From the NCBI GenBank assembly GCA_030425395.1, contig JAUIAS010000002.1, positions 184,280 through 248,279 on the forward strand: 64,000 nt of DNA, given 5' to 3'. The position numbers and the translations under genes are program-made. The notes beneath the pieces were generated by a model. That model worked only from the letters and a program-made list of their open reading frames with translations, was not told the origin of the DNA and ran no database searches. Each line of letters begins with the position of its first letter. The stretch's first letter is position 1. Positions 43,492 to 54,307 of this stretch are shown here, piece by piece. Source of the stretch: Alphaproteobacteria bacterium. GTDB lineage: Bacteria > Pseudomonadota > Alphaproteobacteria > Rhodobacterales > Rhodobacteraceae.

Positions 43492-44460
43492 ATGCGACTG
43501 AAGCTGGTTCCCTCCGAAACCTCGTTCGATTTCTTCGCCCGCTGGAAGCTGTGGCTGGGGATATCGGGCGTGATGGTGATCGTGGCCCTTGGGTCTTTCA
43601 TGCTGCAGGGCCTGAACTATGGCATTGATTTCCGGGGTGGCACGACGATCCGCACCGAGAGCGCACAACCGGTTGATATCGGCGTGTATCGCGATGCGAT
43701 TGCCGTGCTTGAACTGGGGGATGTGTCGATCACCGAGGTGTTCGACCCGAATTTCGGTCCCGATCAGAATGTCGCGATGATCCGAATTCAGGCGCAGGAC
43801 GATCAGGAGGCCGTATCGGTTGAACTGATCACCGCCGTGGAAGAGGCCATCGCCAACGCGGTGCCGGATATTCAGTTCCTGTCGGTCGAATCCGTTGGCC
43901 CCAAAGTGTCAGGCGAACTGATCCAGACCGCCGCGATTGCCGTGGTTCTGGCGATTGGTGCGGTGCTGATCTACATCTGGCTCCGGTTCGAATGGCAATT
44001 CGCCGTGGGCGCGGTTCTGGCGCTGGTGCATGACGTTGTGCTGACCATCGGTATCTTTTCCGAGCTTCAGATCCGCTTTGATCTGGCCATTATCGCGGCC
44101 TTGCTGACCATTGTGGGCTATTCCCTGAACGATACGGTGGTGGTCTTTGACCGGGTGCGTGAAAACCTGCGCAAATACAAGAAACGGCCCCTCAAGGAAG
44201 TGCTGAACCTGTCGATCAACGAAACCCTGAGCCGCACCTTCATGACCTCGGTGACGACGCTTCTTGCCTTGATTGCGCTGTTTGTTCTGGGTGGCGACGT
44301 GATCCGCGGGTTTGTCTTTGCGATGATCTGGGGCGTGATCGTGGGCACCTATTCGTCGATCTTCGTTGCATCGGCGGCATTGCTCTACATGGGGGTCAAG
44401 CGGGATTGGTCCAAGCCGGACAACACCACCGGTAACCAGTTCGCCGACATCGACGCCTGA
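43492..44460 (+). CDS. secF: Protein translocase subunit SecF
   Basis: Partner of SecD, 322 residues, six helices. TM1 is followed by the signature LNYGIDFRGGT, a periplasmic P4 domain, and a C-terminal helix bundle with VLALVHDVVLTIGIFSELQ and the highly conserved YSLNDTVVVFDRVREN. Starts one base after the secD stop, so the two are translationally coupled. The ATG at 43492 (MRLKLVPSETSFDFF) is the standard start. Confidence 0.96.
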   Translation: MRLKLVPSETSFDFFARWKLWLGISGVMVIVALGSFMLQGLNYGIDFRGGTTIRTESAQPVDIGVYRDAIAVLELGDVSITEVFDPNFGPDQNVAMIRIQAQDDQEAVSVELITAVEEAIANAVPDIQFLSVESVGPKVSGELIQTAAIAVVLAIGAVLIYIWLRFEWQFAVGAVLALVHDVVLTIGIFSELQIRFDLAIIAALLTIVGYSLNDTVVVFDRVRENLRKYKKRPLKEVLNLSINETLSRTFMTSVTTLLALIALFVLGGDVIRGFVFAMIWGVIVGTYSSIFVASAALLYMGVKRDWSKPDNTTGNQFADIDA

Positions 44461-44504
44461 TCCCGTCTTTTGCCGGGATCGGGGCGGCTGGAGCGTAACC
44501 GCCC

Positions 44505-45269
44505 ATGGATATTTCTGCCGCATTTGCATACCTGCTGACGGGTGACTTTGCCTTTTTGTGCTTTGCCGCGCTTTTGGCCGGTATGATCCGGGGGTTCTCC
44601 GGGTTTGGCACGGCGCTGGTGTTCATTCCGCTGTCGGCCATCGTTCTTGATCCTGTCTCGGCGGTTGCCACCATTGTTCTGATGGATCTTCTGGGGCCAG
44701 TGCCGGTTCTGTGGCGCATCAAAGGTGACATCGAAGCCCGCGATCTGAGCCGCCTTGTGATCGGGGCGGCGTTTGCAGTGCCGCTGGGTCTGTTCGCGCT
44801 TACGTTCATGCCTGCCGCGGTGTTCCGCATCACGGCATCCAGCCTGTCATTGGTGATGCTGGCGATCCTTCTGGCCGGTTGGCGTCTGCGTCAGAGCCTG
44901 CCCGCCCGCGGCGTAATCGCCACGGGGGCCGCGTCCGGATTTCTGGGCGGGGTGGCAGGCATCCCCGGACCGCCGGTTATCTTTGCCTATTTCGCCTCGA
45001 CAAAACCGGCGCGCGTGATCCGGGCAAATATCTCGGCGTTTTTATATTGCTTTGATTGGCTGGTCGTGGTGCTTCTGGCGCTGTCCGCGCAATTGACCCC
45101 TGCGCTAGTGGTCAGCGGGCTGGCGCTGTCGGTGCCGAATATGGTTGGCAACTTGCTGGGTGCCGCGCTATTTCGTCCCGAACAGGAACGGGTGTTTCGC
45201 GCCATTGCCTATACTCTGGTGTTTGCCGCGGCGCTGGCGGGGCTGCCGCTTTGGAATTGGGGAGGATGA
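44505..45269 (+). CDS. TSUP family transporter
   Basis: Second TauE/SafE-type permease of the window, 254 residues with about eight hydrophobic helices. The first-half loop is AGMIRGFSGFGTALVFIPLSA and the second-half loop is SGFLGGVAGIPGPPVIFAY, both family markers. It is probably an exporter or importer of a sulfur-containing or carboxylate anion; the substrate is unknown. It starts 44 bases after secF behind a small GATCCCG/CGGGATC hairpin, and ends one base before the Mth938-like gene. Confidence 0.87.
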   Translation: MDISAAFAYLLTGDFAFLCFAALLAGMIRGFSGFGTALVFIPLSAIVLDPVSAVATIVLMDLLGPVPVLWRIKGDIEARDLSRLVIGAAFAVPLGLFALTFMPAAVFRITASSLSLVMLAILLAGWRLRQSLPARGVIATGAASGFLGGVAGIPGPPVIFAYFASTKPARVIRANISAFLYCFDWLVVVLLALSAQLTPALVVSGLALSVPNMVGNLLGAALFRPEQERVFRAIAYTLVFAAALAGLPLWNWGG

Positions 45270-45270
45270 C

Positions 45271-45624
45271 ATGCGCCTGAACGAAGTGACCTACACGGAT
45301 GCCGAACCGGTCGAAGGCTACGGACCCGGTTTCTTTCGGATCGGAGCCACGCGCCATGACGGCCCGGTTCTGACAGGGCCTGCCGGCACATCCGCGTGGG
45401 GCGGGTTCGAGGATCGCACGGCGCTCTTGGCGCTGGCGGGCGAGGTGGACGTTCTGTTCATCGGCACAGGTGCCGATATCACCCATATCCCGGCCGATCT
45501 GCGCACCGCGCTGGAAGAGGCTGGCATGGGCGTCGAAACCATGAACAGTCCGGCCGCCGCGCGCACCTATAACGTGCTGTTGTCCGAAGGGCGGCGCATC
45601 GCACTGGCCATGCTGCCCGTCTAG
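45271..45624 (+). CDS. Mth938-like domain protein
   Basis: Compact cytoplasmic alpha/beta protein of 117 residues with the Mth938/NDUFAF3-like fold. LFIGTGADITHIPADLRTALEEAGMGVETM in outline is the conserved core, followed by AARTYNVLLSEGRRIALAMLP. In mitochondria the relative NDUFAF3 helps assemble complex I; in Rhodobacterales the gene commonly sits between secDF and ccm genes, as here. The ATG at 45271 follows GGAGGA and lies one base after the TSUP stop. Confidence 0.87.
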   Translation: MRLNEVTYTDAEPVEGYGPGFFRIGATRHDGPVLTGPAGTSAWGGFEDRTALLALAGEVDVLFIGTGADITHIPADLRTALEEAGMGVETMNSPAAARTYNVLLSEGRRIALAMLPV

Positions 45625-45699
45625 TGCCCGATGGCGCGCCGTGCGGTGTGACCGAAAGGCCCCTTCTGCGCCGCTGGCAATTGGGATAAGCGATCCACA

Positions 45700-46311
45700 A
45701 TGACGCTGACCGTTACAAATCTTGGAATATCGCGCGGGGGCGTTCCGGTCCTCGAAGGGGTGAACTTTGTCCTCAGCGCCGGTGATGCCCTGATCCTGCG
45801 CGGTCCCAACGGGGTGGGCAAGACGACCTTGTTGCGCACCATCGCAGGGCTGCAACCGCCATTGGAAGGGTCGGTCGACGGTGCCGAAGACCGGGTTGCC
45901 TACGCGGCCCATTCAGACGGGATCAAACCCACCCTCAGCGTGACCGAAAACCTGACATTCTGGGCAAGCGTTTTCGGACAGAAAGGTATTGAAGCCGCGC
46001 TGGCGGCCTTTGACCTTGAAACCCTTGCGGATCGTCCCGGCGGTGCATTGTCGGCGGGCCAGAAACGCCGTCTTGGCCTGGCCCGGATGATCGTGACCGG
46101 GCGCCCGATCTGGATTTTCGATGAACCCACCGTTTCGCTGGACACCCGCGCGGTGGGCATGTTCGCGGATGCGGTGCGCGCCCATCTGGCCGGTGGTGGC
46201 AGTGCGATCATCGCGACGCATATTGATCTGGGCCTTGAGGGAACGGTTCTGGACGTGACCCCCTTCAAGGCGCGTGTGCGCGACATTTTTTCCGATGAGG
46301 CCTTCCTGTGA
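45700..46311 (+). CDS. ccmA: Heme exporter ATP-binding protein CcmA
   Basis: ATPase of the CcmABCD complex that releases holo-CcmE for cytochrome c maturation. The 203-residue protein has Walker [10 protein letters not shown] near 38-46, signature [14 protein letters not shown], Walker [12 protein letters not shown] and the H-loop [12 protein letters not shown]. It begins the five-gene ccmABCDG operon. Its stop overlaps the GTG start of ccmB. Confidence 0.95.
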   Translation: MTLTVTNLGISRGGVPVLEGVNFVLSAGDALILRGPNGVGKTTLLRTIAGLQPPLEGSVDGAEDRVAYAAHSDGIKPTLSVTENLTFWASVFGQKGIEAALAAFDLETLADRPGGALSAGQKRRLGLARMIVTGRPIWIFDEPTVSLDTRAVGMFADAVRAHLAGGGSAIIATHIDLGLEGTVLDVTPFKARVRDIFSDEAFL

Positions 46312-46964
46312 TTGCGCTTTTGATCCGGGACATGCGCCTTGCCTTTCGGGCGGGCGGGGGCTTTGGCCTTGGTCTTGCATTTTTCCTGATCGTGACCGTG
46401 ATGGTGCCGTTCAGCGTCGGGCCGCAATCGGAATTGCTGACCACCATCGCGCCGGGTGTGCTGTGGCTGGGTGCGCTGCTGGCCTGCCTTTTGTCGCTGG
46501 ATCGTTTGTTGGCGCTCGATTGGGAAGACGGGTCACTCGACCTTTTGGCCACCGCGCCTCTGCCTCTCGAAGCGGTTGTGACCGTCAAGGCGCTGGCCCA
46601 TTGGATCACCACGGGCCTGCCTCTGGTGCTGTTGGCACCTGTGCTGGGTGTGCTGCTCAATCTCGCGGGGGAGGGATATGTATGGCTTGTCGTCTCGCTG
46701 GCGGTCGGCACGCCTGCGCTGTCGGTGATCGGCACCTTTGGCGCGGCTCTTACCGTCGGGCTGAAACGCGGTGGACTGTTGTTGTCGCTTCTGGTGCTGC
46801 CGCTTTATGTGCCGACCCTCATCTTTGGGGCCGAGGTCGCGCGGCGCGGGGCGACGGGAATGGATACCGCAACACCGCTCTTGATGCTGGCAGGGATAAC
46901 CGCCGGGGTCATTGGCCTTCTGCCCTTTGCAAGCGCGGCTGTGCTGCGCGTCAATCTGCGCTAG
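46308..46964 (+). CDS. ccmB: Heme exporter membrane protein CcmB
   Basis: Six-helix membrane partner of CcmA, 218 residues. Typical segments are [26 protein letters not shown] in outline, [24 protein letters not shown], and the C-terminal [15 protein letters not shown]. The start is GTG, overlapping the ccmA stop by four bases (GTGA), so translation depends on ccmA. Confidence 0.95.
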   Translation: MIALLIRDMRLAFRAGGGFGLGLAFFLIVTVMVPFSVGPQSELLTTIAPGVLWLGALLACLLSLDRLLALDWEDGSLDLLATAPLPLEAVVTVKALAHWITTGLPLVLLAPVLGVLLNLAGEGYVWLVVSLAVGTPALSVIGTFGAALTVGLKRGGLLLSLLVLPLYVPTLIFGAEVARRGATGMDTATPLLMLAGITAGVIGLLPFASAAVLRVNLR

Positions 46965-47007
46965 TTTCCCGATTGCCGCCCCCTGTAGGAAGGATTAGAT
47001 AAACCGC

Positions 47008-47739
47008 ATGTCTTTGTGGGAATACGCCAATCCGAAAAAGTTCCTCAACACGAGCGAGCGTTTGCTGCCGTGGTTCTGGGGGCTGTCCGCCGTTTGCCTT
47101 GTTGTCGGGCTAAGCTGGGGGTTCTTCTTTACGCCCGATGATTTCCGTCAGGGATCGACGGTCAAGATCATCTACCTTCACGTGCCATCGGCGCTGATGG
47201 CGATCAACGCGTGGTTCATGATGTTCGTGGCCTCGATGATCTGGATCGTGCGCCGCCATCACGTCAGCGCGCTTGCCGCCCGGGCGGCAGCCCCTGTTGG
47301 GGTGGTCATGACGCTGATCGCACTGGTCACAGGCGCGATATGGGGCGAACCGATGTGGGGCACTTGGTGGGCGTGGGATCCGCGCCTGACGTCTTTCCTG
47401 ATCCTGTTCCTGTTCTATCTGGGTTACATCGCCTTGTGGGAAGCCATCGACAATCCCGATACCGCCGCCGACCTGACATCGGTGCTTTGCCTTGTGGGCT
47501 CGGTGTTCGCGGTGCTCAGCCGTTATGCCGTGAATTTCTGGAATCAGGGGCTGCATCAGGGGGCGTCACTGTCGCTGGACAAGGAAAAGAACGTGGCGGA
47601 CGTGTTCTACCACCCGCTTCTGGTGTCGATCGCGGGGTTTGTGCTGCTGTTTCTGGCGCTTGTGCTGTATCGGACCGGAACCGAAATCCGGGCACGACGC
47701 ATCAAGGCGCTGATCGCGCGTGAAAGAGCTGGAGCCTGA
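47008..47739 (+). CDS. ccmC: Heme lyase/exporter CcmC
   Basis: Heme-handling membrane protein that loads heme onto CcmE, 243 residues, six helices. The WWD motif is present as MWGTWWAWDPRLTSF (about 117-131). Histidines flank it, one in YLHVPSALM before and one in NQGLHQGASLS after; these are the usual axial ligands. GGAAGGA precedes the ATG. It lies 43 bases after ccmB and five before ccmD. Confidence 0.96.
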   Translation: MSLWEYANPKKFLNTSERLLPWFWGLSAVCLVVGLSWGFFFTPDDFRQGSTVKIIYLHVPSALMAINAWFMMFVASMIWIVRRHHVSALAARAAAPVGVVMTLIALVTGAIWGEPMWGTWWAWDPRLTSFLILFLFYLGYIALWEAIDNPDTAADLTSVLCLVGSVFAVLSRYAVNFWNQGLHQGASLSLDKEKNVADVFYHPLLVSIAGFVLLFLALVLYRTGTEIRARRIKALIARERAGA

Positions 47740-47744
47740 GTGCC

Positions 47745-47903
47745 ATGATGCCTGATCTTGGAAAATACGCTGATGCGGTCCTGTCGGCCTACGCGGCCTC
47801 CGCGCTGCTGCTGGTGGTGCTGGTGGTTCTGACATTGCTGCGCGGTCGAAAGGTTCGCGCCGAAATGGCCAGACTAGAAGACAGGATGCGCCGCGATGCC
47901 TAG
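47745..47903 (+). CDS. ccmD: Heme exporter protein CcmD
   Basis: Small membrane protein of 52 residues (51 if the second ATG at 47748 is used), stabilising the CcmABC complex. It has the typical plan: MMPDLGKYADAVLSAYAAS, then one helix (LLLVVLVVLTLL), then a charged tail (RGRKVRAEMARLEDRMRRD). It is too short for most length cut-offs but its position between ccmC and ccmG is diagnostic. It overlaps ccmG by eight bases. Confidence 0.93.
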   Translation: MMPDLGKYADAVLSAYAASALLLVVLVVLTLLRGRKVRAEMARLEDRMRRDA

Positions 47904-48435
47904 GATTTCGCCCCTTATGATCGCGCCACCGGCGATCTTTGCCGCGCTGGCTACGCTGTTCTACGTCGGCATGTTCCGCGAAGACAAGGACACGCTACCC
48001 TCGGCGCGCGAAGGCCAGCCCGCGCCGCCGGTCGTAATGACCCAATTGCCGGGCAAGACACCTTTCGACGATGCGAGCCTGCGCGATGGCAACGTCAAAC
48101 TGGTGAACTATTGGGCCAGTTGGTGCGCGCCCTGCCGGGTCGAACATCCGCATCTGGAAACCCTGGCCGACGAAGGCGTCACGATCCTTGGTATCAATTA
48201 CAAGGACAACCCGGCCAACGCGCTGTCCTTTCTCGAGGAACTGGGAGATCCCTACGCGGCGATCGGGGCGGACGCCACCGGCCGGATGGCCCTCGACTGG
48301 GGTGTCTACGGCGTGCCGGAAACCTACGTCATAGACGGAGACGGCACCATCGTGCTCCGCTTTGCCGGACCAATCACCGAGCGGGTTCTCGAGTCAACGA
48401 TCCGACCCGCGATCGAAAGCGCCGCCAACCGTTAA
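47896..48435 (+). CDS. ccmG: Thiol:disulfide interchange protein CcmG (DsbE)
   Basis: Periplasmic thioredoxin-like protein, anchored by an N-terminal helix, that reduces apocytochrome c cysteines before heme attachment. The 179-residue protein has the active site WASWCAPC with Cys77 and Cys80, and the cis-proline loop YGVPETYVID. The acidic family insert (LGDPYAAIGADATGRMALDWG) is also present. It is the last gene of ccmABCDG, ahead of a terminator. Confidence 0.95.
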   Translation: MPRISPLMIAPPAIFAALATLFYVGMFREDKDTLPSAREGQPAPPVVMTQLPGKTPFDDASLRDGNVKLVNYWASWCAPCRVEHPHLETLADEGVTILGINYKDNPANALSFLEELGDPYAAIGADATGRMALDWGVYGVPETYVIDGDGTIVLRFAGPITERVLESTIRPAIESAANR

Positions 48436-48463
48436 AATCCTGCCCGCTTGGCCATAACCCCAA

Positions 48464-48494
48464 CCCGACGCGCGGTTTGCGCCGTCGGGATTTT
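48464..48494 (+). terminator. Probable terminator of ccm operon
   Basis: CCCGACG and CGTCGGG arms with extra inner CGC/GCG pairing around GGTTT, followed by ATTTT. It lies 28 bases after ccmG. Confidence 0.65.
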
Positions 48495-48521
48495 GGGTAT
48501 TTGGAACGAGAAAGAAGCAGG
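48495..48521 (+). repeat. REP-like intergenic element, tail
   Basis: GGGTATTTGGAACGAGAAAG continuing to AAGCAGG, nearly identical to the copy behind der at 39236-39261. Like that copy it directly follows a terminator. Confidence 0.7.
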
Positions 48522-48548
48522 AGGCGCGAATTAACCTTAATGGGGCCC

Positions 48549-48609
48549 CTTCTTCTGGCCAAAAATACTCCGGGGGAGGCGCGCGAAGCGCGACGGGGGC
48601 AGCGCCCCC
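48549..48609 (-). repeat. REP-like intergenic element, full copy
   Basis: On the minus strand a GGGGGC/GCCCCC hairpin with GCT loop is followed by a second small palindrome (CGCGC...GCGCG) and the tail GGAGTATTTTTGGCCAGAAG. It is the most complete of five related copies in the window and lies between the converging ccmG and acnA genes, back to back with the tail at 48495-48521. Confidence 0.72.
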
Positions 48610-48614
48610 AATGC

Positions 48615-48644
48615 AAAACGGCGGCCCCGAGGAGCCGCCGTTTT
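48615..48644 (-). terminator. Intrinsic terminator of acnA
   Basis: Perfect 11-bp arms AAAACGGCGGC and GCCGCCGTTTT around an eight-base loop, 20 bases after the acnA stop. The T-run on each strand makes it usable in both directions. Confidence 0.88.
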
Positions 48645-48663
48645 CAAATCGTTCAGGGTTCTA

Positions 48664-51351
<2,688 letters not shown>

Positions 51352-51653
51352 GTTGGCCTCCTCAAAGAGTCGTGAAAATCGGAATCTGGCTGCGGGCTGT
51401 CTGCCTGTTTTGGAGCTGTCTTTCAACAAGGAAGGGCAGGGGTGCGGCGATTTAGTATACCAATGCACACAATGTCGCAATGCCAATGTATACGATTGTA
51501 TGCATATTGTCGCTTCAAACCTTCCCGCAGCCGAGGCCGGGCCAGTTTTCCGCCCCTTATCAATGCTGCGACCGGCGCGCCCGGCAAACGGGACGCGCAC
51601 GAACTCTCGCAAAGGCTTGATTGGTTATTTCAGACCTTCTGACCTAGGTAGAG
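51352..51653. promoter_or_regulatory. Divergent regulatory region acnA / DUF1223 gene
   Basis: This 302-base region contains no gene. Two palindromic GTATAC cores, at 51455-51460 and 51488-51493, are centred 33 bp apart, about three helical turns. The first is inside TTAGTATACCAA, an almost perfect 12-bp palindrome. On the minus strand TATACT is a good -10 for acnA, overlapping that site. The stretch between 51450 and 51515 is much richer in A and T than its flanks. A GntR-type regulator would fit such sites, but the binder is not identified. Confidence 0.5.
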
Positions 51654-52406
51654 GTGAAGCTAGGGAAACGAACGGGTATCGGTATGAAAGCTGTCATGGG
51701 CGCAATGGTGCTGGCCTTGGCCGGAATGGGGGCCTTGGTGTTTGGCACGCAGGGCGCGTCGGCACAGCAATCGCCGGTGGTGGTTGAACTCTATACATCG
51801 CAGGGGTGTTCGTCCTGTCCGCCCGCGGACCGGCTGTTGCACAAGCTGTCCGATCGGGACGACGTGATCGCGCTGGCGCTTCATGTCGACTACTGGGATT
51901 ACATCGGCTGGAAAGACAGCTTTGCAAATCCAGCCTTTACCCATCGCCAAAAGGCCTATGCAGCGGCAGCCAAGCGGCGCAGCGTCTATACTCCGCAAAT
52001 GATCGTCAACGGTCAGGAGGATGTTGTTGGCACATATGCGATGGAAATTGCCGATCTGATCATGGATCACAGCACCCGTCGCGCGCCAGTGGACCTGTCG
52101 CTGCAACGCGGGAACAGCACGCTTGAAATCCGTGCTCGCTGGACGCGGGACCAGACCCCACCCCCGATGGTGGTGCAACTCGTGCACTACATCCCCGAAG
52201 AGACGGTGCATATCCGTCGCGGCGAGAACGCGGGCGAAACGCTGACCTACCACAACATCGTGAACGGATGGCAGGTGCTGGAACAATGGGATGGGACGGC
52301 TCCGCTGTCGCTTCGGACACCCGAAGACGGGGACCGCCCGGTTGTTGTGCTGGTGCAGGTCGAAGGGCATGGGCCGATCGTGGCGGCGGCGCAATTGCGC
52401 GACTGA
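51654..52406 (+). CDS. DUF1223 thioredoxin-like exported protein
   Basis: Secreted or periplasmic protein of 250 residues (240 from ATG 51684). A signal peptide (MKAVMGAMVLALAGMGALVF...GASA) precedes the DUF1223 domain. The domain starts with VVELYTSQGCSSCPPADRLL, whose CSSC resembles a redox pair. Further conserved parts are LALHVDYWDYIGWKDSFA and YTPQMIVNGQEDVVG. The longer frame uses GTG at 51654 behind AGGTAGAG. It diverges from acnA, a pairing often seen in alphaproteobacteria. The function of DUF1223 is not established. Confidence 0.85.
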   Translation: MKLGKRTGIGMKAVMGAMVLALAGMGALVFGTQGASAQQSPVVVELYTSQGCSSCPPADRLLHKLSDRDDVIALALHVDYWDYIGWKDSFANPAFTHRQKAYAAAAKRRSVYTPQMIVNGQEDVVGTYAMEIADLIMDHSTRRAPVDLSLQRGNSTLEIRARWTRDQTPPPMVVQLVHYIPEETVHIRRGENAGETLTYHNIVNGWQVLEQWDGTAPLSLRTPEDGDRPVVVLVQVEGHGPIVAAAQLRD

Positions 52407-52409
52407 TGC

Positions 52410-53330
52410 TCAGGCGTCGCCCTGTGGCAAGCCAAGGTCAAGCCATGGTTTCCAGCGGCGATGAATCCAGAACCATTGATCCATATGCGCCCGAACCAAC
52501 TCTTCCAATCCGTCGTTGACCGCCTGCGTCATGGTTTCGGGGTCCGAAGGCGGGATGGGGGCTTGGGCGATGATCTCGAAATCCAGCCCGTTTTCCTTGC
52601 GGATGGCATAGACGGGTATCAGGGCCGCATCATATTTCAGAGCCAGTTCGGCAGTGATCACCGAGGTCACGGCGGGTTTCCCGAAAAACTGCAACTCCCG
52701 TCCGGCGTGGGCATGCAGATCGGTCAGAATGCCCAATATGCCGCCCTTTTTCAGGTGGCGTACCATCTGCGACATGCCCTTGCGGCCCTGTTCGAACATC
52801 GGTTCGCCAATGGCTGAAATCGACCGGACGTAATGGCGGTTGAAATAGGGGTTGGCCATGCGCCGGTAGAGGGCACCCATGTTGTGGCCGCGCGCGATCA
52901 GATTGGCGCGCACCACGTCGTAATTGCCGAAATGCCCGGTCACAAGGATCACCGGGCGGCCGTTCGCCCGGGCGGCTTCAAGAGCGTCAAGGCCGGGTCC
53001 GGTGATCGGCGCGGCCTTGGCCCGGTCGATGAATTCGCGGCCCGAGTAGATTTCGATCAACGTGCGTCCTGCATTGTCCGGCACCGCGCGGCATAACCTG
53101 CGGACCTCGGCCTCGGGCAATTCGGGGCATACCAGCGCGAGATTGTCGCGAATGCGCCGGTCGAACCGGGCCAGCCGCGCCACCACCTGCGACACCAGCC
53201 AACCCATCAGCCGCACCCGCATCGCGTAGGGCAGCACCATGGCCAGCCCGATCAATCCGCGCAGTGCAAGGTTGCTGGAATAGGCGCGGGCGCGGGCCAT
53301 GGGGGGCATCTTGGCGGGATCGGTGGGCAT
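52410..53330 (-). CDS. Lipid A-type lysophospholipid acyltransferase (LpxL/HtrB family)
   Basis: Membrane-associated acyltransferase of 306 residues that probably adds a secondary fatty acid to lipid A or another lipid. The catalytic H-x4-D/E motif appears as TGHFGNYDV (about 136-144). A hydrophobic N-terminal helix (GLIGLAMVLPYAMRVRLMGWLV) anchors it, and the conserved WFWIHRRWKPW is near the C-terminus. It lies nine bases from the DMT transporter gene upstream and converges on the DUF1223 gene with a three-base gap. Confidence 0.88.
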   Translation of the reverse strand: MPTDPAKMPPMARARAYSSNLALRGLIGLAMVLPYAMRVRLMGWLVSQVVARLARFDRRIRDNLALVCPELPEAEVRRLCRAVPDNAGRTLIEIYSGREFIDRAKAAPITGPGLDALEAARANGRPVILVTGHFGNYDVVRANLIARGHNMGALYRRMANPYFNRHYVRSISAIGEPMFEQGRKGMSQMVRHLKKGGILGILTDLHAHAGRELQFFGKPAVTSVITAELALKYDAALIPVYAIRKENGLDFEIIAQAPIPPSDPETMTQAVNDGLEELVRAHMDQWFWIHRRWKPWLDLGLPQGDA

Positions 53331-53339
53331 CTGGCGCGG

Positions 53340-54227
53340 CTACTTGCTGTTCATTTCACGGTGCCAGACATAAATCCCGGCAGAGGCGATCACAAGCGCG
53401 CCAAGCGCGGTCATCTTGTCGGGCACTTCGCCGAAAATGGTAAATCCCCAGAATGCGGCAAACACCAGACCGGTATAGGTGTAGGGGGCCAGCATGCTGG
53501 CCTCGCCGAGGGAATAGGCCCGGATCAAAGACAATTGCCCGGCAGTCCCAAACAGCGCGATCATTCCCATTAGCCCGATCGCGATCAGATCCGGCGTCTG
53601 CCAGAAGAACGGCACCACTGCTGTCAGGATCACGGTTCCCACCAGACCGGTGTAGAACAGCGAGGTCCAGACCGATTCCCGGTGCCCGACCTTGCGCGTG
53701 ACAAGGATATAGGCACTGTAGCAACAGGCTGCGATCAGAGGCAGGACCGAACCCAGCGAAAACACACCACTGCCGGGGCGGATGATGATCGCGGCACCGC
53801 ACATCGCCACCGCGATCCCCATGATCCGCCGCAACCCAAGGGCTTCGCCCAGAAACAGCGCCGCACCCAGCGTCACGATCACCGGGCTGACCGCCATCAG
53901 CGCCGTCGCATCGGTGAGGGGAATCATGCTGACCCCGAAAAAGAAGAACCCCGTGCCGCACAGCAACAAGACTGACCGCGTGATCTGCAGCACCGGCAAC
54001 GAGGTCCGCACCGTCTGCCCCAGCCGTGGCAACACGAGCAGAAAAACCACCAGCATCTGCCCGCTGTAACGCGCCCAAAGTGCCGGGACCACGCCAACGC
54101 GGGGGGCAAGCCCTTTGACGCAGGCATCCATGATCGTAAAGCAGAACATCGTAAAGATGGCCAACAGGATCGCCTGCCGCTGGTTACGCGCCGCCGTTTG
54201 TGCGTCGATTGGCGGGACCGCTGTCAT
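53340..54227 (-). CDS. EamA/DMT family transporter
   Basis: Ten-helix drug/metabolite transporter of 295 residues made of two EamA repeats. The first repeat includes ITRSVLLLCGTGFFFFGVSMIPLTDATAL and the second LSLIRAYSLGEASMLAPYTYTGLVFAAFWG, both in outline. The VTLGAALFLGEALGLRRIMGI and the end-of-repeat GALVIASAGIYVW are typical. Possible cargo includes amino acids, nucleobases or other metabolites; none is indicated. It is likely co-transcribed with the acyltransferase gene. Confidence 0.88.
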   Translation of the reverse strand: MTAVPPIDAQTAARNQRQAILLAIFTMFCFTIMDACVKGLAPRVGVVPALWARYSGQMLVVFLLVLPRLGQTVRTSLPVLQITRSVLLLCGTGFFFFGVSMIPLTDATALMAVSPVIVTLGAALFLGEALGLRRIMGIAVAMCGAAIIIRPGSGVFSLGSVLPLIAACCYSAYILVTRKVGHRESVWTSLFYTGLVGTVILTAVVPFFWQTPDLIAIGLMGMIALFGTAGQLSLIRAYSLGEASMLAPYTYTGLVFAAFWGFTIFGEVPDKMTALGALVIASAGIYVWHREMNSK

Positions 54228-54307
54228 CGGACGGTAAGGGTTTTATTGTTCATCCCGGCAGTTAGGCCAAAACGCGTGGCTTTGTCCATCGCGGCCATCA
54301 GCACCGG

